A stretch of 64,000 bases of DNA, taken from the NCBI GenBank assembly GCA_963682175.1, contig OY821791.1:18814542-18878541 (forward strand), in the 5' to 3' direction. The translations under genes and the position numbers were made by a program. Shown here in pieces: positions 9,991 to 19,977 of this stretch (position 1 is its first letter; each line of letters starts with the position of its first letter). The notes under the pieces were generated by a model. The model saw nothing but the letters and a program-made list of their open reading frames with translations, was not told where the DNA came from and ran no database searches. This stretch comes from Triglochin maritima. Its lineage: Eukaryota > Streptophyta > Magnoliopsida > Alismatales > Juncaginaceae.

Positions 9991-11428
9991 CAATACCGGA
10001 TGTTCACCTTTACTTGCCTAAGTACCTCAACGATCTTATCCCAATGCTCATCACGTTTTTTAGTCAACCGATGAGGGAATGGTGCCTTGGGGATATAGGA
10101 ATCACGAGGAGGAGTCTCAGAATTAGGTTCCTTGACAGGCTCAAGACTCTCCTCGGAAGACTTGTCAACAGGGTTGGCTTCCGGCATGTTCACATTGTTG
10201 TCAACGACCCTTCCCGATCTCAAGGTATGAATAACATTAGCATGTTGGGAAGGGTCACTTTCAACATTGTGTACATTCTGCCTGGTATTAGCAGGCTGAC
10301 CCCTGGGATTAACCACAGGTTGACTCGGGAACTGACCCTTCTCGCGTTCATGGAGCTGATGAGCCAACTGGCTTACTTGCATTTCCAATGCTTTGACCAT
10401 ATTATTGTTGGCCGCAAGCATGGATTGAGTGCTCTGCATGAATGCTTGAAGGGTTTGTTCAATGGTAGAGTCCTTAGGGTCAACCCGCTGGGGTGGTGGA
10501 GTCTGGTTAGAATAACCCGACGAAGAGGCCTGACCAGGTTGGTAATTTTGGTGCTGAGACCTTTGATGTGGGGGTTGGTAGGTCGCCGATGGGCGTGGAG
10601 GTTGATAAGGTGGAGGTTGAGGTTGAGCGTGCGAGCTCTGACCGTGTCCTCCACTAGACCCCCAAGAGAAGTTAGGATGGTTACGCCATCTCGGGTTGTA
10701 GGAATGACTGTACGGGTCGTTTCGGGGCCTTTGTTGATACATCGCATTTGCATGCTCAGTATCCCTTGGAGCGTAAGCGCACTCCAAGTCATCGTGTCCC
10801 GACAGTCCACACCTAGTACACCCGGGAGTAGCGACCTGAGCTACAGGAGCCCGGTCCATCTCCAAACTCTCTATCCTACGCATGAGAGCAGCCATTTTCG
10901 CCTCAGACGCGATAGTCGACTCAACATGATATGATCCAGCTCGACCAGAAGACCTGGCGGCTGGTGGCTCTCTCATGGTGTCCCACTCGAAGGTGCGCTC
11001 AGCCATGGACTCAAAAGTGTCACATGCCTCCTCGATGGGTTTCATTTGGAAGTCACCCTGACACATCGACTCCAACAATGTGCGGGTGTTGTAGTTGATG
11101 CCCTCATAAACAATCTGGCACAGCTGCCATAGCTTAAGTCCATGATGAGGGCATTGCTGGAGAAGGTCCTTGAACCTCTCAAAGAAACCATGAAAAGATT
11201 CGGTCTCGGTCTGATACATTTGATGTATCTGGTGCCGTATCTGTTGAGTTTTCCTTTGAGGGAAAAATCTCTTCAGAAAGACGGTCACAAAGTCATCCCA
11301 AGACCGAATCGAGCTCGCCGGGAGGCTATACATCCATTTCTTCGCATTATCCTTCAATGCAAACGAAATCATCCTCAACCGGACATAATCCTCGTCAAGC
11401 TGTTGAAGCTTGAACATGGAGCATACTT
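9990..11428 (-). pseudogene. gag: Gag of element B, N-terminus deleted
   Basis: Capsid-type Gag of an Athila element. It starts abruptly inside the gag domain at FKLQQLDED and continues with ALKDNAKKWMYSLPASSIRS, CPHHGLKLWQLCQIVYEGI and the zinc knuckle CTRCGLSGHDDLEC, then a Pro/Gln-rich linker and KAPFPHRLTKKRDEHWDKIV. The first roughly 145 residues present in element E are missing, replaced by 17 bp of filler at 11429-11445, so there is no natural start codon. The 3' end runs out of frame at about 9990 through a one-base deletion. Confidence 0.9.
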
Positions 11429-11445
11429 AAGCTAGCGTGGGTACT

Positions 11446-12518
11446 AGAACGAGCCCAACCTCGCATAAAATGCTCGACTCGACTCTAAATGACACACAAC
11501 AGAAGGTGTACTAGAGGAGGAGACTAAACGTAGAGAATAGATGAGGAGAGGACTCAGATGAGGAGGGAAGAATCCCTAGAGCTAGCGTGGGTAGTGGGAT
11601 CAGGAAGAAGCCTAACTAGCAAGTACGGCTCAAACAATGTAAGGCAATGGGTCCTTAAGCTAGACGACGCCTAACTTCGAGGTCACTAGCCTCGACACGC
11701 CTCACCTCCCTACAACGAGGACCACAATGCCCAGCAAGTGATACCAGATCCGGAGATCCAGTACCTCCTACTATCGACAAGGTAGGCAACGCCGATCAGG
11801 TCATGACGGTCTCGACTAGATTACTCTCCTAGTGCGTCCGAATTCCTTAGGGCCAATGTCTACTTGCTTTTAGTTAAGGCTTTATTAAGAGTGGTTTTTG
11901 GGGCCAAGGAAAGGGTGATGAAATCCCCCACCTTATCTTTATGGGACAGCCCCTCCTTAGTAGCGATTTGATCCTAGATCTAGCAATCAATCGCTCCAAT
12001 CAAAACGCTCTCTCACTCTTGTCCCGATGCACCTTACTAACTAATGCATGAACGAAACATGCATGAATGAGGGATGTGGGTGCACGTACCTCACACCAGC
12101 AATCAACGACAAAATGTAAAGCAAAGAAAAGACAAATGCATGCAAGGTCTACCAATGGTGCATGACCTAGATGGCAAGAAGTCTAATCTTTTGCTTTGAG
12201 TTTTATGGTCCAAGTTGATTAATGGGGATTGAAATTAAATCTGGGAGCAAACTAAAGATCACAGCATGCACAATTGGGCTCCCAGATAACTAAAGTAAAG
12301 CAATAAATCACCAGAAGAAATTTGAGAGCAGGCAGACCTCACCAGGCCGCCAATTGGCGGTTTCCAACCGCTGATTGGCGGTCCCTTTGTGGATTCTTTT
12401 GCTCAAACTTTCCCAGTAGCTTCCCCTTGATCCAATGCTTCCCTGAAACTAAGAACAACTGAAAACAAAAAATCAAAAACCCCTCGAATCGTCCAAACCA
12501 AGGTCTGGACAGAGCACC
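11446..12518 (-). other. Untranslated leader of element B
   Basis: Between the gag deletion and the PBS. No reading frame. It contains the conserved leader block at 11901-11940 and a pair of dyads at 12345-12362 and 12366-12383 (GCCGCCAATTGGCGG type, centres 21 bp apart), the same arrangement as in the LTRs. The leader of E (49898-50948) is nearly the same sequence. Confidence 0.7.
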
Positions 12519-12536
12519 TCCCCGGCAACGGCGCCA
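12519..12536 (-). other. Primer binding site, tRNA-Asp type, element B
   Basis: On the minus strand TGGCGCCGTTGCCGGGGA, six bases from the LTR edge at 12543. Identical to the PBS of A and E. Confidence 0.9.
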
Positions 12537-13583
12537 AAAACTTGGTTGATCGTTTTATATTTAACCGCAAGTGCACGGCCGCGTTGAAGCGGTGGCAAAT
12601 ACGGGTCGTCCATTGGGAGGTGTGTCGACACTTGGTTTGTTCGAAGGCGAGAGGTAAAGAAAGGGAAGAAGGATGTATTACACTAAACTACACTACAATG
12701 CTAAACTAGAATGCAAAAGGAAAATGAGGATAAGCAATAAAACTAAACCCCAAAGGGGGTAGAGAAATGATGTGAACATAAAGATGTGTGTGTGTGTGTG
12801 TGTTCAATTAAGCTCCTCACAACATGTAGTGCATGAAATCATAAAACTACATCCAACTTTGCCTCTACATGAATTAAGATAAGACTACATCATTAAAACA
12901 TACAAGACAATAATTGGAATGAAGCTACATGAACTCAAGTATAAAGACTATACCCTACTATGCCTCTACATGAATTAAGATTTCACTACATCATTAAAAC
13001 ATACAAGACATTAGCTAAGGTAAAGGCAACAAGAGTACATACACTACAAATTGTGTTTCCAATATTAACTTCATCCATATCCTAACCTTATCATTCCCCA
13101 TAAAATAGGTTCACTAATCAAAGCATAAGCTAAGCTTCATTCAAGAGCATTAGAATATCAAAGATAAGAGTGGAGACCCATTAGATGGTTATGGAAATCA
13201 TATAAAGCTCAAGGTATAAAAATAACACACACTTAATACACTACATGATTATATCACATGTTTCTCCACCCCCCAAATGGGGATGGAACTACTCACTACT
13301 CATTATACTAACTATATTAACAGAAGCAAGCATAATACTGAAATGAAACTATACTAATCAAGCAAGAAACATTAAAGAAGCATAAAACAAAACAAGCATC
13401 AAAGCAAAAATATTAAAGGAATTTAACTAAGCAAGAATTAACAAACTAATGAAAACTTTTATTATGAACTCACTCAGATTACAAGCAGCCCTTCCTCCAC
13501 TAAAGTTTTGCTTCAAGGCTTCACTCTTAGTAAGGAAGGAGGCCACCAAGAGAGAGATGGATACAATGGGAGGTGAAGAGTTC

Positions 13584-13634
13584 TATTTATAAGCATGGAA
13601 AAAGCTAATCCGGGACAATCCCCCGATGTGGGAC
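13584..13634 (-). promoter_or_regulatory. snRNA-type upstream element plus TATA box, LTR of element B
   Basis: Minus strand GTCCCACATCG (13634-13624), then 32 bp, then TATAAATA (13591-13584). The first motif is an exact match to the plant snRNA upstream sequence element RTCCCACATCG. The spacing is close to the 33-34 bp known for RNA polymerase II snRNA genes. The same spacing occurs in seven other LTRs here. Confidence 0.7.
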
Positions 13635-13711
13635 TAAACCAATACCAAAATTAGCCTAAACGAATATTAATACAAGTCCAGGAGAAGTTGAGGCGGATCT
13701 GGCATGATCCA

Positions 13712-13750
13712 GACCGCCAATTGACGGTTCCAGACCGCCAATTGGCGGCC
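13712..13750. promoter_or_regulatory. Paired 18-bp dyads in LTR of element B
   Basis: Two near-palindromes of the form GACCGCCAATTGGCGGTC at 13712-13729 and 13733-13750, centres exactly 21 bp apart, about 120-160 bp upstream of the TATA box on the minus strand. Homologous pairs are at 17179-17217, 36060-36098, 39041-39079 and in the other copies. Confidence 0.65.
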
Positions 13751-14118
13751 TATAAAGCCCGGATCCATCTGGGTTTTCTGGTAGGCTTTCCTTGGTGTCT
13801 TTCTTGGTCTTGGATGCATCTAACTTGTTTAGTGGAGCTCCGACCCGAATCGAATTGGCAAAATACTCCCCATGATGGTGTGGAGTTTCCTGTTTTGCTC
13901 TTAGGTCCTTTTGTCTTACGATCAGGTCCTTCTGTCTTGCATCTTGGTCCCCAGGTCTCACAATTAACTCCTTTTTCCTGCTTTTGGGTCCTTTCATGGC
14001 TCTTCTCTTCAAACCTCTTTATTTCTGAAAACTAAACATAAAACTCATCACGTAGCATTGCTTAGGTGTAAGATAATGGATATAAGATACAAATATAAGC
14101 ATGGAATGATGTCAATCA

Positions 14119-15288
14119 ATATGGCAAACCTATCAATCTATTCACACAACGTATCGGCAATTACTACTTGATTAGCATAAGATTAGGCTCAGCAGGAGAA
14201 GTGTCCAAAGATATGGCAAAACTCATCAAAAACCATACACTCATGTGAAGAACAAATGTAAGCATGGGAGGTGTCTAAATGTTATGGCAAAACTCATCAA
14301 AACAAAGTTTCTTCAATCAATCAAGCAAGGAAACACAAATACAAACACATAACTAACATGTAGCATATTCAACAAGAAATTTCAGTCAATAAACATGAGA
14401 AAACTAAGTATGAGAAGTGTCTAAATCTTATGGTAAAACCCATCAAAAATCCCCAACATGTGGATGATTGAAATACCCCCAATGAACATACAAAACATGC
14501 AAGTCTACACAATCAAAAATTCATCAAACATCCAAACTTCACAATATATATGAACATTATCTCCACTCCCAAAGGGGGTGGATCTACTCACTACCCATTA
14601 TTCTAGCAATTAAACTAAAGAAGAAAGGAGACATTCTAACTAATTTAGTCTAAGATCAAAGAAATAAGACTAAGCTAAGCATGCATAAAAAAGAAACAAC
14701 ATGAGAACAAAACAATGAAAATTTATTTTATTAAATGACTCACATTACTAGTAGCATTCTTCTCCACCTTGAGTTTTTGCTCCAAGGCTTACTCCAAGTA
14801 GAGAGAATGCCATAGAGCAATGAGTGAATACAAAAGGAGGAGGAGTTCTATTTATTGCCATAGAAAAAGGTAATCGGGGAAAATCCCCCAATGTGGGACT
14901 AATAAAATCTTCCCAGAATACACATAACCCATGTTTTGGAGAAACCGGGTCGGATTCGGAGACAAATGGACCGCCAATTGGCGGTCATTTTTCCCCGGAT
15001 CTGACCAATTTTCGGATATGTTCTTTATTGTTTCAATTCTTCACATGGGGTGCACTCGGATCGGTTATAGGAGTGTCGGCCCGAGTCTAATTCCCAAAAT
15101 ACTCCTTGCATCTTAGTCCCTAAGTCTGTCAAATCAGTCCTTTTTTCCTTCTTTTAGGTCCTTTTATGCTTTTTCTCCTCAAACCTATTTATTTCTGAAA
15201 TTCAAACATAAAACTCATTACGTAGCATTGTTTTGGTGAAAGATAATGGATATAAGACACAAATGTATGCATGAAATGATGTCAATCA
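14119..15288 (-). repeat. LTR of element D, cut by element B
   Basis: On the plus strand it ends GATGTCAATCA at 15288, directly against gag sequence of element C. It resembles the LTRs of C and F (shared GTCTAAATCTTATGG-type repeats, TCTCCACTCCCAAAGGGG). The left part is missing because element B is inserted at 14118. It holds a USE-like motif with one mismatch (14889-14899) and AATAAATA 32 bp downstream (14849-14856), and one dyad near 14970. D appears to be inserted in C gag with GGCTG as probable TSD, but its other end is not in the window. Confidence 0.8.
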
Positions 15289-16592
15289 GGCTGCACAGAT
15301 GGTGGTGGTGGTGGCAAGGAAATGTGATTGTCAACCTGTTTTCCATTCCTTAAGGTTACAATGGCATTGACATGGTGAACAGGTTCCTCCACATGGTTCA
15401 CTTGCCACCCTCGAGGTACCACATTCTCATTTTGCATGTATTGTTGCTGGTACATGCGGGGGTTAGCCTCAGGCTGGCTAGGCAGAGTCCCTCTCTCTCT
15501 TTCATGTACAGACTGGGTCAATTGGCCCATCTGAAGCTCTAGAGATTTGATGGTCTGTTGATTTGAAGTGAGAACTTGACTTGTGGTCGACATAAAAAAT
15601 TTCATTGAGTTTTCAAGTCCACGAGTCAATACTCAAGCGAATTGAATCGGGTTTCCATATTGTTGGAATTTGGGAAACCCGATTGATTGGTGATTTGACC
15701 TTTGGGTGGCTGATAAGATCGTGCATGCATGGGAGGTTGCCGTTGTTGGTTAGGTGGTCGAGAGGAGTTTGAAGGACCACCCGGGGCATTATTTTGGTTC
15801 CATGAAAAATTAGGGTGGTTCCTCCATATGGGATTATAAGATGATGTGTATGGGTCATTCCTAGCTCTATCATAGATGGCGTTGACAGGTTCCATCTCAG
15901 GAGGAATGGACACACACTCGCTTCCTACATGACCTATCCTACCACATGAATGACAGGGAATTGGACCAGATGTGGACACGTGAGGTGCACCTTGTTGGTT
16001 TTGGAGATCAATCGAATCTATTTGGCGCATTAAGGCCGCCATGCGCGCCTCGGTGGCCGTAGTGGTATCGACGGCAAATACGGCTCCCGATCTAGTCGAG
16101 TTTGTGTTTGCGATCCTCGCTCTGATGCTAGTGGTTCCCTTACACTCTCCCACTGCATGGTTTTCTCAGCGAGGTCTTCTAGGAAAGCCCATGCCTCCCT
16201 TTCATCCTTTCCTAAGAACTCTCCTTGACATATTGACTCAAGGAGTGTTCGGGACGGGATGTGAATACCCTCGTAAATAATCTGACACAGGCGCCACAAC
16301 TCGATGCCATGGTGAGGGCATGAGGATAGTAGCTCCTTGAACCTCTCTAAGTATGCGTGGAATGATTCGGTCTCATGCTGATAAAACGAATTGATTTCGT
16401 TCCTAAGTTTTTGAGTCCGATGATTTGGAAAGTACTTCCTGAGGAATGCGAACTGAAACTCATCCCAAGTCCTAAAGCAATTCTCCTGGTTGCTGTACAA
16501 CCACTTATTGGCATCATCCTTTAGTGCAAAGGGGACAAGCCTAAGATGGATGAAGTCTGTGCTAAGTTGTTGCAGCTTGAACATAGCACAGA
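15289..16592 (-). pseudogene. gag: Gag fragment of element C, frameshifted
   Basis: Athila-like Gag in at least three frames. From 16584: MFKLQQLSTD, ALKDDANKWLYSNQE, YFPNHRTQKLRNEINSFYQ, CPHHGIELWRLCQIIYEGI; after a shift near 16140 the zinc knuckle CHSCGRIGHVGSEC (around 15940); after another near 15627 RGLENSMKFFMSTTSQVLT and RNGKQVDNHISLP. It is closest to the Gag of element F. The N-terminal part, leader and PBS are missing: gag is fused to the LTR at 16592/16593. The 3' side is cut by the LTR of D. Confidence 0.85.
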
Positions 16593-17581
16593 AAGTATGG
16601 GAAGTGTCTAAATCTTATGGTAAAACCCATCAAAATTCCCCAACATGTAGATGATTAAAATACCCCCAATGAACATACAAAAACACGCAAGTCTACACAA
16701 TCAAAAATTCATCAAACATCCAAACTTCACAATATATATATATATATGAACATCATCTCCACGCCCCAAAGGGGATGGATCTATTCACTACACATTATTC
16801 TTGCAATTAAACTAAAGAAGAAAGGAGACATTCTAACTAATTTAGCCTAAGATCAAAGAAATAATACTAAGCTAAGCATGCATAAAAAAGAAACAACAAG
16901 AGAACAAAATAATGAAAAATTATTTTATTAAATGACTCACATTACTAGTAGCATTCTTCTCCACCTTGAGTTTTTGCTCCAAGACCTTCACTTCAAGTAG
17001 AGAGAATGACCACTAAGCATGGAGTGAATACAATAGAAGGTGAAGAGTTCTATTTATAGCCATAGAAAAAGGTAATCCGGGACAATCCCCCAGTATGGGA
17101 CTAAAAATATACCAGAAATAGACTAAATACACTCTAATACACGACCCAAAGAAATCTTAGCAGATCCGGAGCAACCCAGACCGCCAATCAGCGGTCCCAC
17201 ACCGCTAATTAGCGGTCTACAGGTTTTGCATCGTGCTGGGGTTTCTTCTGGGCTTTTCTAGATGTCTTTGTTTGTCTTTGATGCATCTAGTTTGCTTGTT
17301 GGAGCTCTGACCCGAATAGAATTGCCAAAATACTCCCCATGTTGGTGTGGAGTATTCTTGTTTGCTCATTGGTCCTTCAATCTTACATTCAGGTCCTTCG
17401 ATCTTGCATCTTAGTCCTTGAGTCTCTCAGCTCAGTCATTTTTCCTGCTTTTAGGTCACTTTATGCCTCTTCTCTTCAAACCTATTTATTTCTGAAATTC
17501 AAACATAAAACTCGTTACATAGCATTGTTTAGGTGAAAATGGATATAAGACACAAATGTATGCATGAAACGATGTCAATCA
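16593..17581 (-). repeat. 5' LTR of element C, truncated on its inner side
   Basis: On the plus strand it runs from AAGTATGGGAAGTGTC to GATGTCAATCA at 17581, very similar to 14398-15288. It carries a decayed USE-like motif at 17091-17101 (two mismatches) still 32 bp from TATAAATA (17051-17058), and paired dyads at 17179-17196 and 17200-17217. It is inserted into an old Tekay LTR. Confidence 0.8.
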
Positions 17582-18106
17582 AGTAGTATAGCCACATGTG
17601 GGGAGCATTGCGTATTGTTCCGTAAGACCGTATGTGCCTATGGTAGGTCTTCGAGGGAGATCCGATGATGTTTGTCGAACTGATATCTTGTTTTACCATT
17701 CGAGGGAACTGTTTTCTTTACTGTTGATACCATGACATGCTACTAGTATGATGGGTTCATTTATACTACTGCATTCATATATGTGAGCTTGACATACGGG
17801 GTTACCTTATGGAAACTCAGACATTGTTGTTACATGTTTATTTTGGGACCGCAGTAGGTTCAGTTGGGTGGTGACCGTGGGCATTTTGAGACCGGGATCC
17901 TCTGCTTCAGACCATTGAGGTCGTCATGATTACTTGTAGTGCATTTTGTTATACCTAATGTAATCATGTAGTTTTTGACAAATTCTAATGTAATATGTTG
18001 CACCGTTTGGATGTTTTATTGGAGTAACAGTCCTGCTTTTTGTTGATCTGTCTCTTGTGTTTTTTAATTATAAATTTTAATTTTCCCGCTGTTTCGGGAT
18101 GTTACA
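17582..18106 (+). repeat. Old Tekay LTR relic, 3' part
   Basis: About 525 bp clearly similar but diverged from the 3' part of the intact Tekay LTR (about 21650-22165): shared landmarks are TGCTACTAGTATGAT, GGACCGCAGTAGG, GGTGGTGACCG and the terminal GGGATGTTACA. The left part is displaced by element C. It lies downstream of the neprosin gene. Confidence 0.8.
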
Positions 18107-18484
18107 AATACGTTGTATATTTGTTTGTGAGTTATAATAAGCTTTTGGTGTTATGTTCTACTTTCTAAGGATCCTCATTTAATGAAGGCAAAGTAAATTA
18201 CACGATAGAATAATGAAATTCCCGCTACTAAAGTCGAAACTTTACGTAATTATCCTCCCAACTACAAAGTGTGTGATATTAAGACCGACAGATCAATTAT
18301 TACCCATTAATAAATATTTAATTTTTAATAGCATTTTATATAAATCGATTTGCTAAGATATGTGAATATTTTACATGAAGTGACAAAAACTAGAAGAAAG
18401 TAGTCACTCTGCATTCGCAAATGAAGAAATAATTATACAAATTCACTAACATGTAAAATTATGCAATACATCCATTTTGAGATT
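18107..18484. other. Intergenic, 3' flank of the neprosin gene
   Basis: AT-rich unique sequence between the Tekay relic and the neprosin stop codon. It probably contains the 3' UTR and polyadenylation region of that gene (AATAAT-type motifs near 18210), but no precise signal can be assigned. Confidence 0.4.
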
Positions 18485-19977
18485 TTAAGGGTTGCACGAA
18501 CCCCCTGGTCCTCCAAAGAAAAAGTTACTTTCCCTCCAATTTGGGTTATTCTCAACATGATCTCCTATATTATAGCAGTCGTTGCAATTTGATTGTGGAT
18601 ATGTCTTGAAAGAATCATTATCATTCACTATCACGCTTATTCTTTTAAAATAAGCAGCTTTGCGAAACCCTTCATCAGGAAAATGACCACTTCCCATCTC
18701 TGGTAAATCAAGAGTATCTGTCGGTCCTTGGACATCACCTCCCCATGAAATTTGACTAGCACCACTATTCAACTGGGTAAATAAGGTTGCTGGCCAATGA
18801 CCAACTATGTTGTTCTGTATCCGAAGAACCCAATTTTTTGTTTCTTGATCCTGTCATGAACAATTTTGCATGCAACACATATTAAAACACACTGACATCC
18901 ATAAATTTGGACCAAATAAATAAATTCTTTAAGCTAGTTAATATTGTTCACGTTTGTCCATAAAAAACATCCATCTTAGTTAATTTTCAACGAAAAGGTT
19001 AGGGAATTCGTAATATATGACTCATACTTTGAGAAAATAGGATATCACTATATTGAATTAGGGACGAGTAGAAAACTTATACCAGAGAAGTTAAAAATGA
19101 TCACTTATAACTAAACCTTGTTCTAAGATATTGTCATTAAGAAAATACTCACTACTACATATTCTATATTATTGTTTACCTGAGTAATGTTTATATTGCC
19201 GCTATATTGTTCTCCATCGTATGTAGAAATCGGATGCGGCTTGTAACCAATAAAATGTTGGTTGATTGTTACAAATCCCGGACAATTATGATTGGTACAC
19301 TCTGTTGAAGACATGGTTCCCTGTATATGGAGGCACAACAAAGAAAATTCATCAATAAATTGATAACTCAATTGATTCACAGCTAAGATCTCCTAAATCC
19401 GAAACACATTGAAGTAACTTTCAAACTTACTCGCCAATTTACATAATATCTTGTCGCATCATCGCCAAAGGATATTGGATCCACCTGAAAAATAAAACAA
19501 CACGTATTGTCATCATATGGTGTTCATAAAGACAAATTAAACAAGTCATGCTTCTGTAAACTATAATGCTATGTTGGGTACAAATAATGAAATAAAAATG
19601 TTGAATTTAAAGATTCGACACATGATAAGCAACTTGCCTTCCATCCTGCTTCTATAGCTTCAGGTCCATTACATAAAGTTATACGAGCGGAACTAGTTTG
19701 ATCGTTAAACACCTTTGGATTATACACACTAATGTCTGCTCCACTTCCATAGAATGTTTTTGAAGGAGTGACATATTCAACAGTCTGATGAAAACGTATG
19801 GAGCACATATAATACGGAAATAATAAAATAATCTTGCTGAAATTAATTAATTTTGGAAAAAAAATAATTAATGAAACATACACATGTTTTCCTATTTGTT
19901 AGTTGCTCCAATTTTATTCTTTCTATGTCCCTTTTCTTTGACCTTTTGTTTTGGATAGTTCTATCAAGGAATGGAGT
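18485..19977 (-). pseudogene. Neprosin-domain gene, exons 2b to 6, separated from its 5' part by a Tekay insertion
   Basis: Neprosin (former DUF239) proteins are secreted, pepsin-unrelated proline-cleaving peptidases of plants. Inferred coding exons: rest of exon 2 19972-19882, exon 3 19784-19638, exon 4 19484-19431, exon 5 19320-19180, exon 6 18850-18485. All have AG acceptors and phase-0 borders. Exon 3 ends at a GC donor (AG|GCAAGT) instead of GT. Recognisable blocks: TFYGSGADISVYNPKV, AIEAGWK, GDDATRYYVNWR, CPGFVTINQ, NNIVGHWPATLF, WGGDV, then MGSGHFPDEGFRKAAYF, a family hallmark. The usual WGGE reads WGGD here. With the 5' part (28939-29956) the protein would be about 321 residues, short for the family because of a small N-terminal region. 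Confidence 0.85.

Larger units (their letters stand above)
1..14118 (-). mobile_element. Element B: Athila-clade Ty3 retrotransposon, incomplete, split by element A
   Basis: Minus-strand element read from its 5' LTR (14118 down to 12543), through a tRNA-Asp PBS, leader, gag, protease, reverse transcriptase, RNase H and the start of integrase, where the window ends. Element A (1483-8824) is inserted in pol and is flanked by GGAAC duplications at 1478-1482 and 8825-8829. Joining 8830 to 1482 restores a continuous pol reading direction (a VVP motif on one side, KKSGV on the other). Defects seen: about 436 bp of gag missing near 11429, a one-base deletion near 9990, a Gly at the first catalytic Asp of the RT motif, and an in-frame TAG at 292-294. 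The 3' LTR lies outside the window. Clade assignment rests on the protein sequence and the tRNA-Asp primer site, both typical of Athila. Confidence 0.92.
12543..14118 (-). repeat. 5' LTR of element B
   Basis: About 1.58 kb; on the plus strand it begins TGGTTGATCG after the PBS and ends GATGTCAATCA. It belongs to the same family as the LTRs of E. It contains a TG microsatellite (about 12784-12804), the USE-like/TATA promoter (13584-13634) and paired dyads (13712-13729 and 13733-13750). Its outer edge abuts an unrelated LTR piece at 14119; the TSD would be ATATG, but the partner copy is outside the window. Confidence 0.9.

Noticed and set aside
9969..10934. A 321-codon plus-strand frame
   Set aside because: It is antisense to the gag of element B, whose codons, zinc knuckle and homologues are clear on the minus strand.
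12784..12804. TG microsatellite as a regulatory element
   Set aside because: It is a simple repeat within the LTR, with length differences between copies (also near 35124 and 51202); no further evidence.
13624..13634. A real snRNA gene downstream of the USE-TATA pair
   Set aside because: The sequence after the TATA box does not resemble a U-snRNA and is LTR sequence repeated at the other copies.
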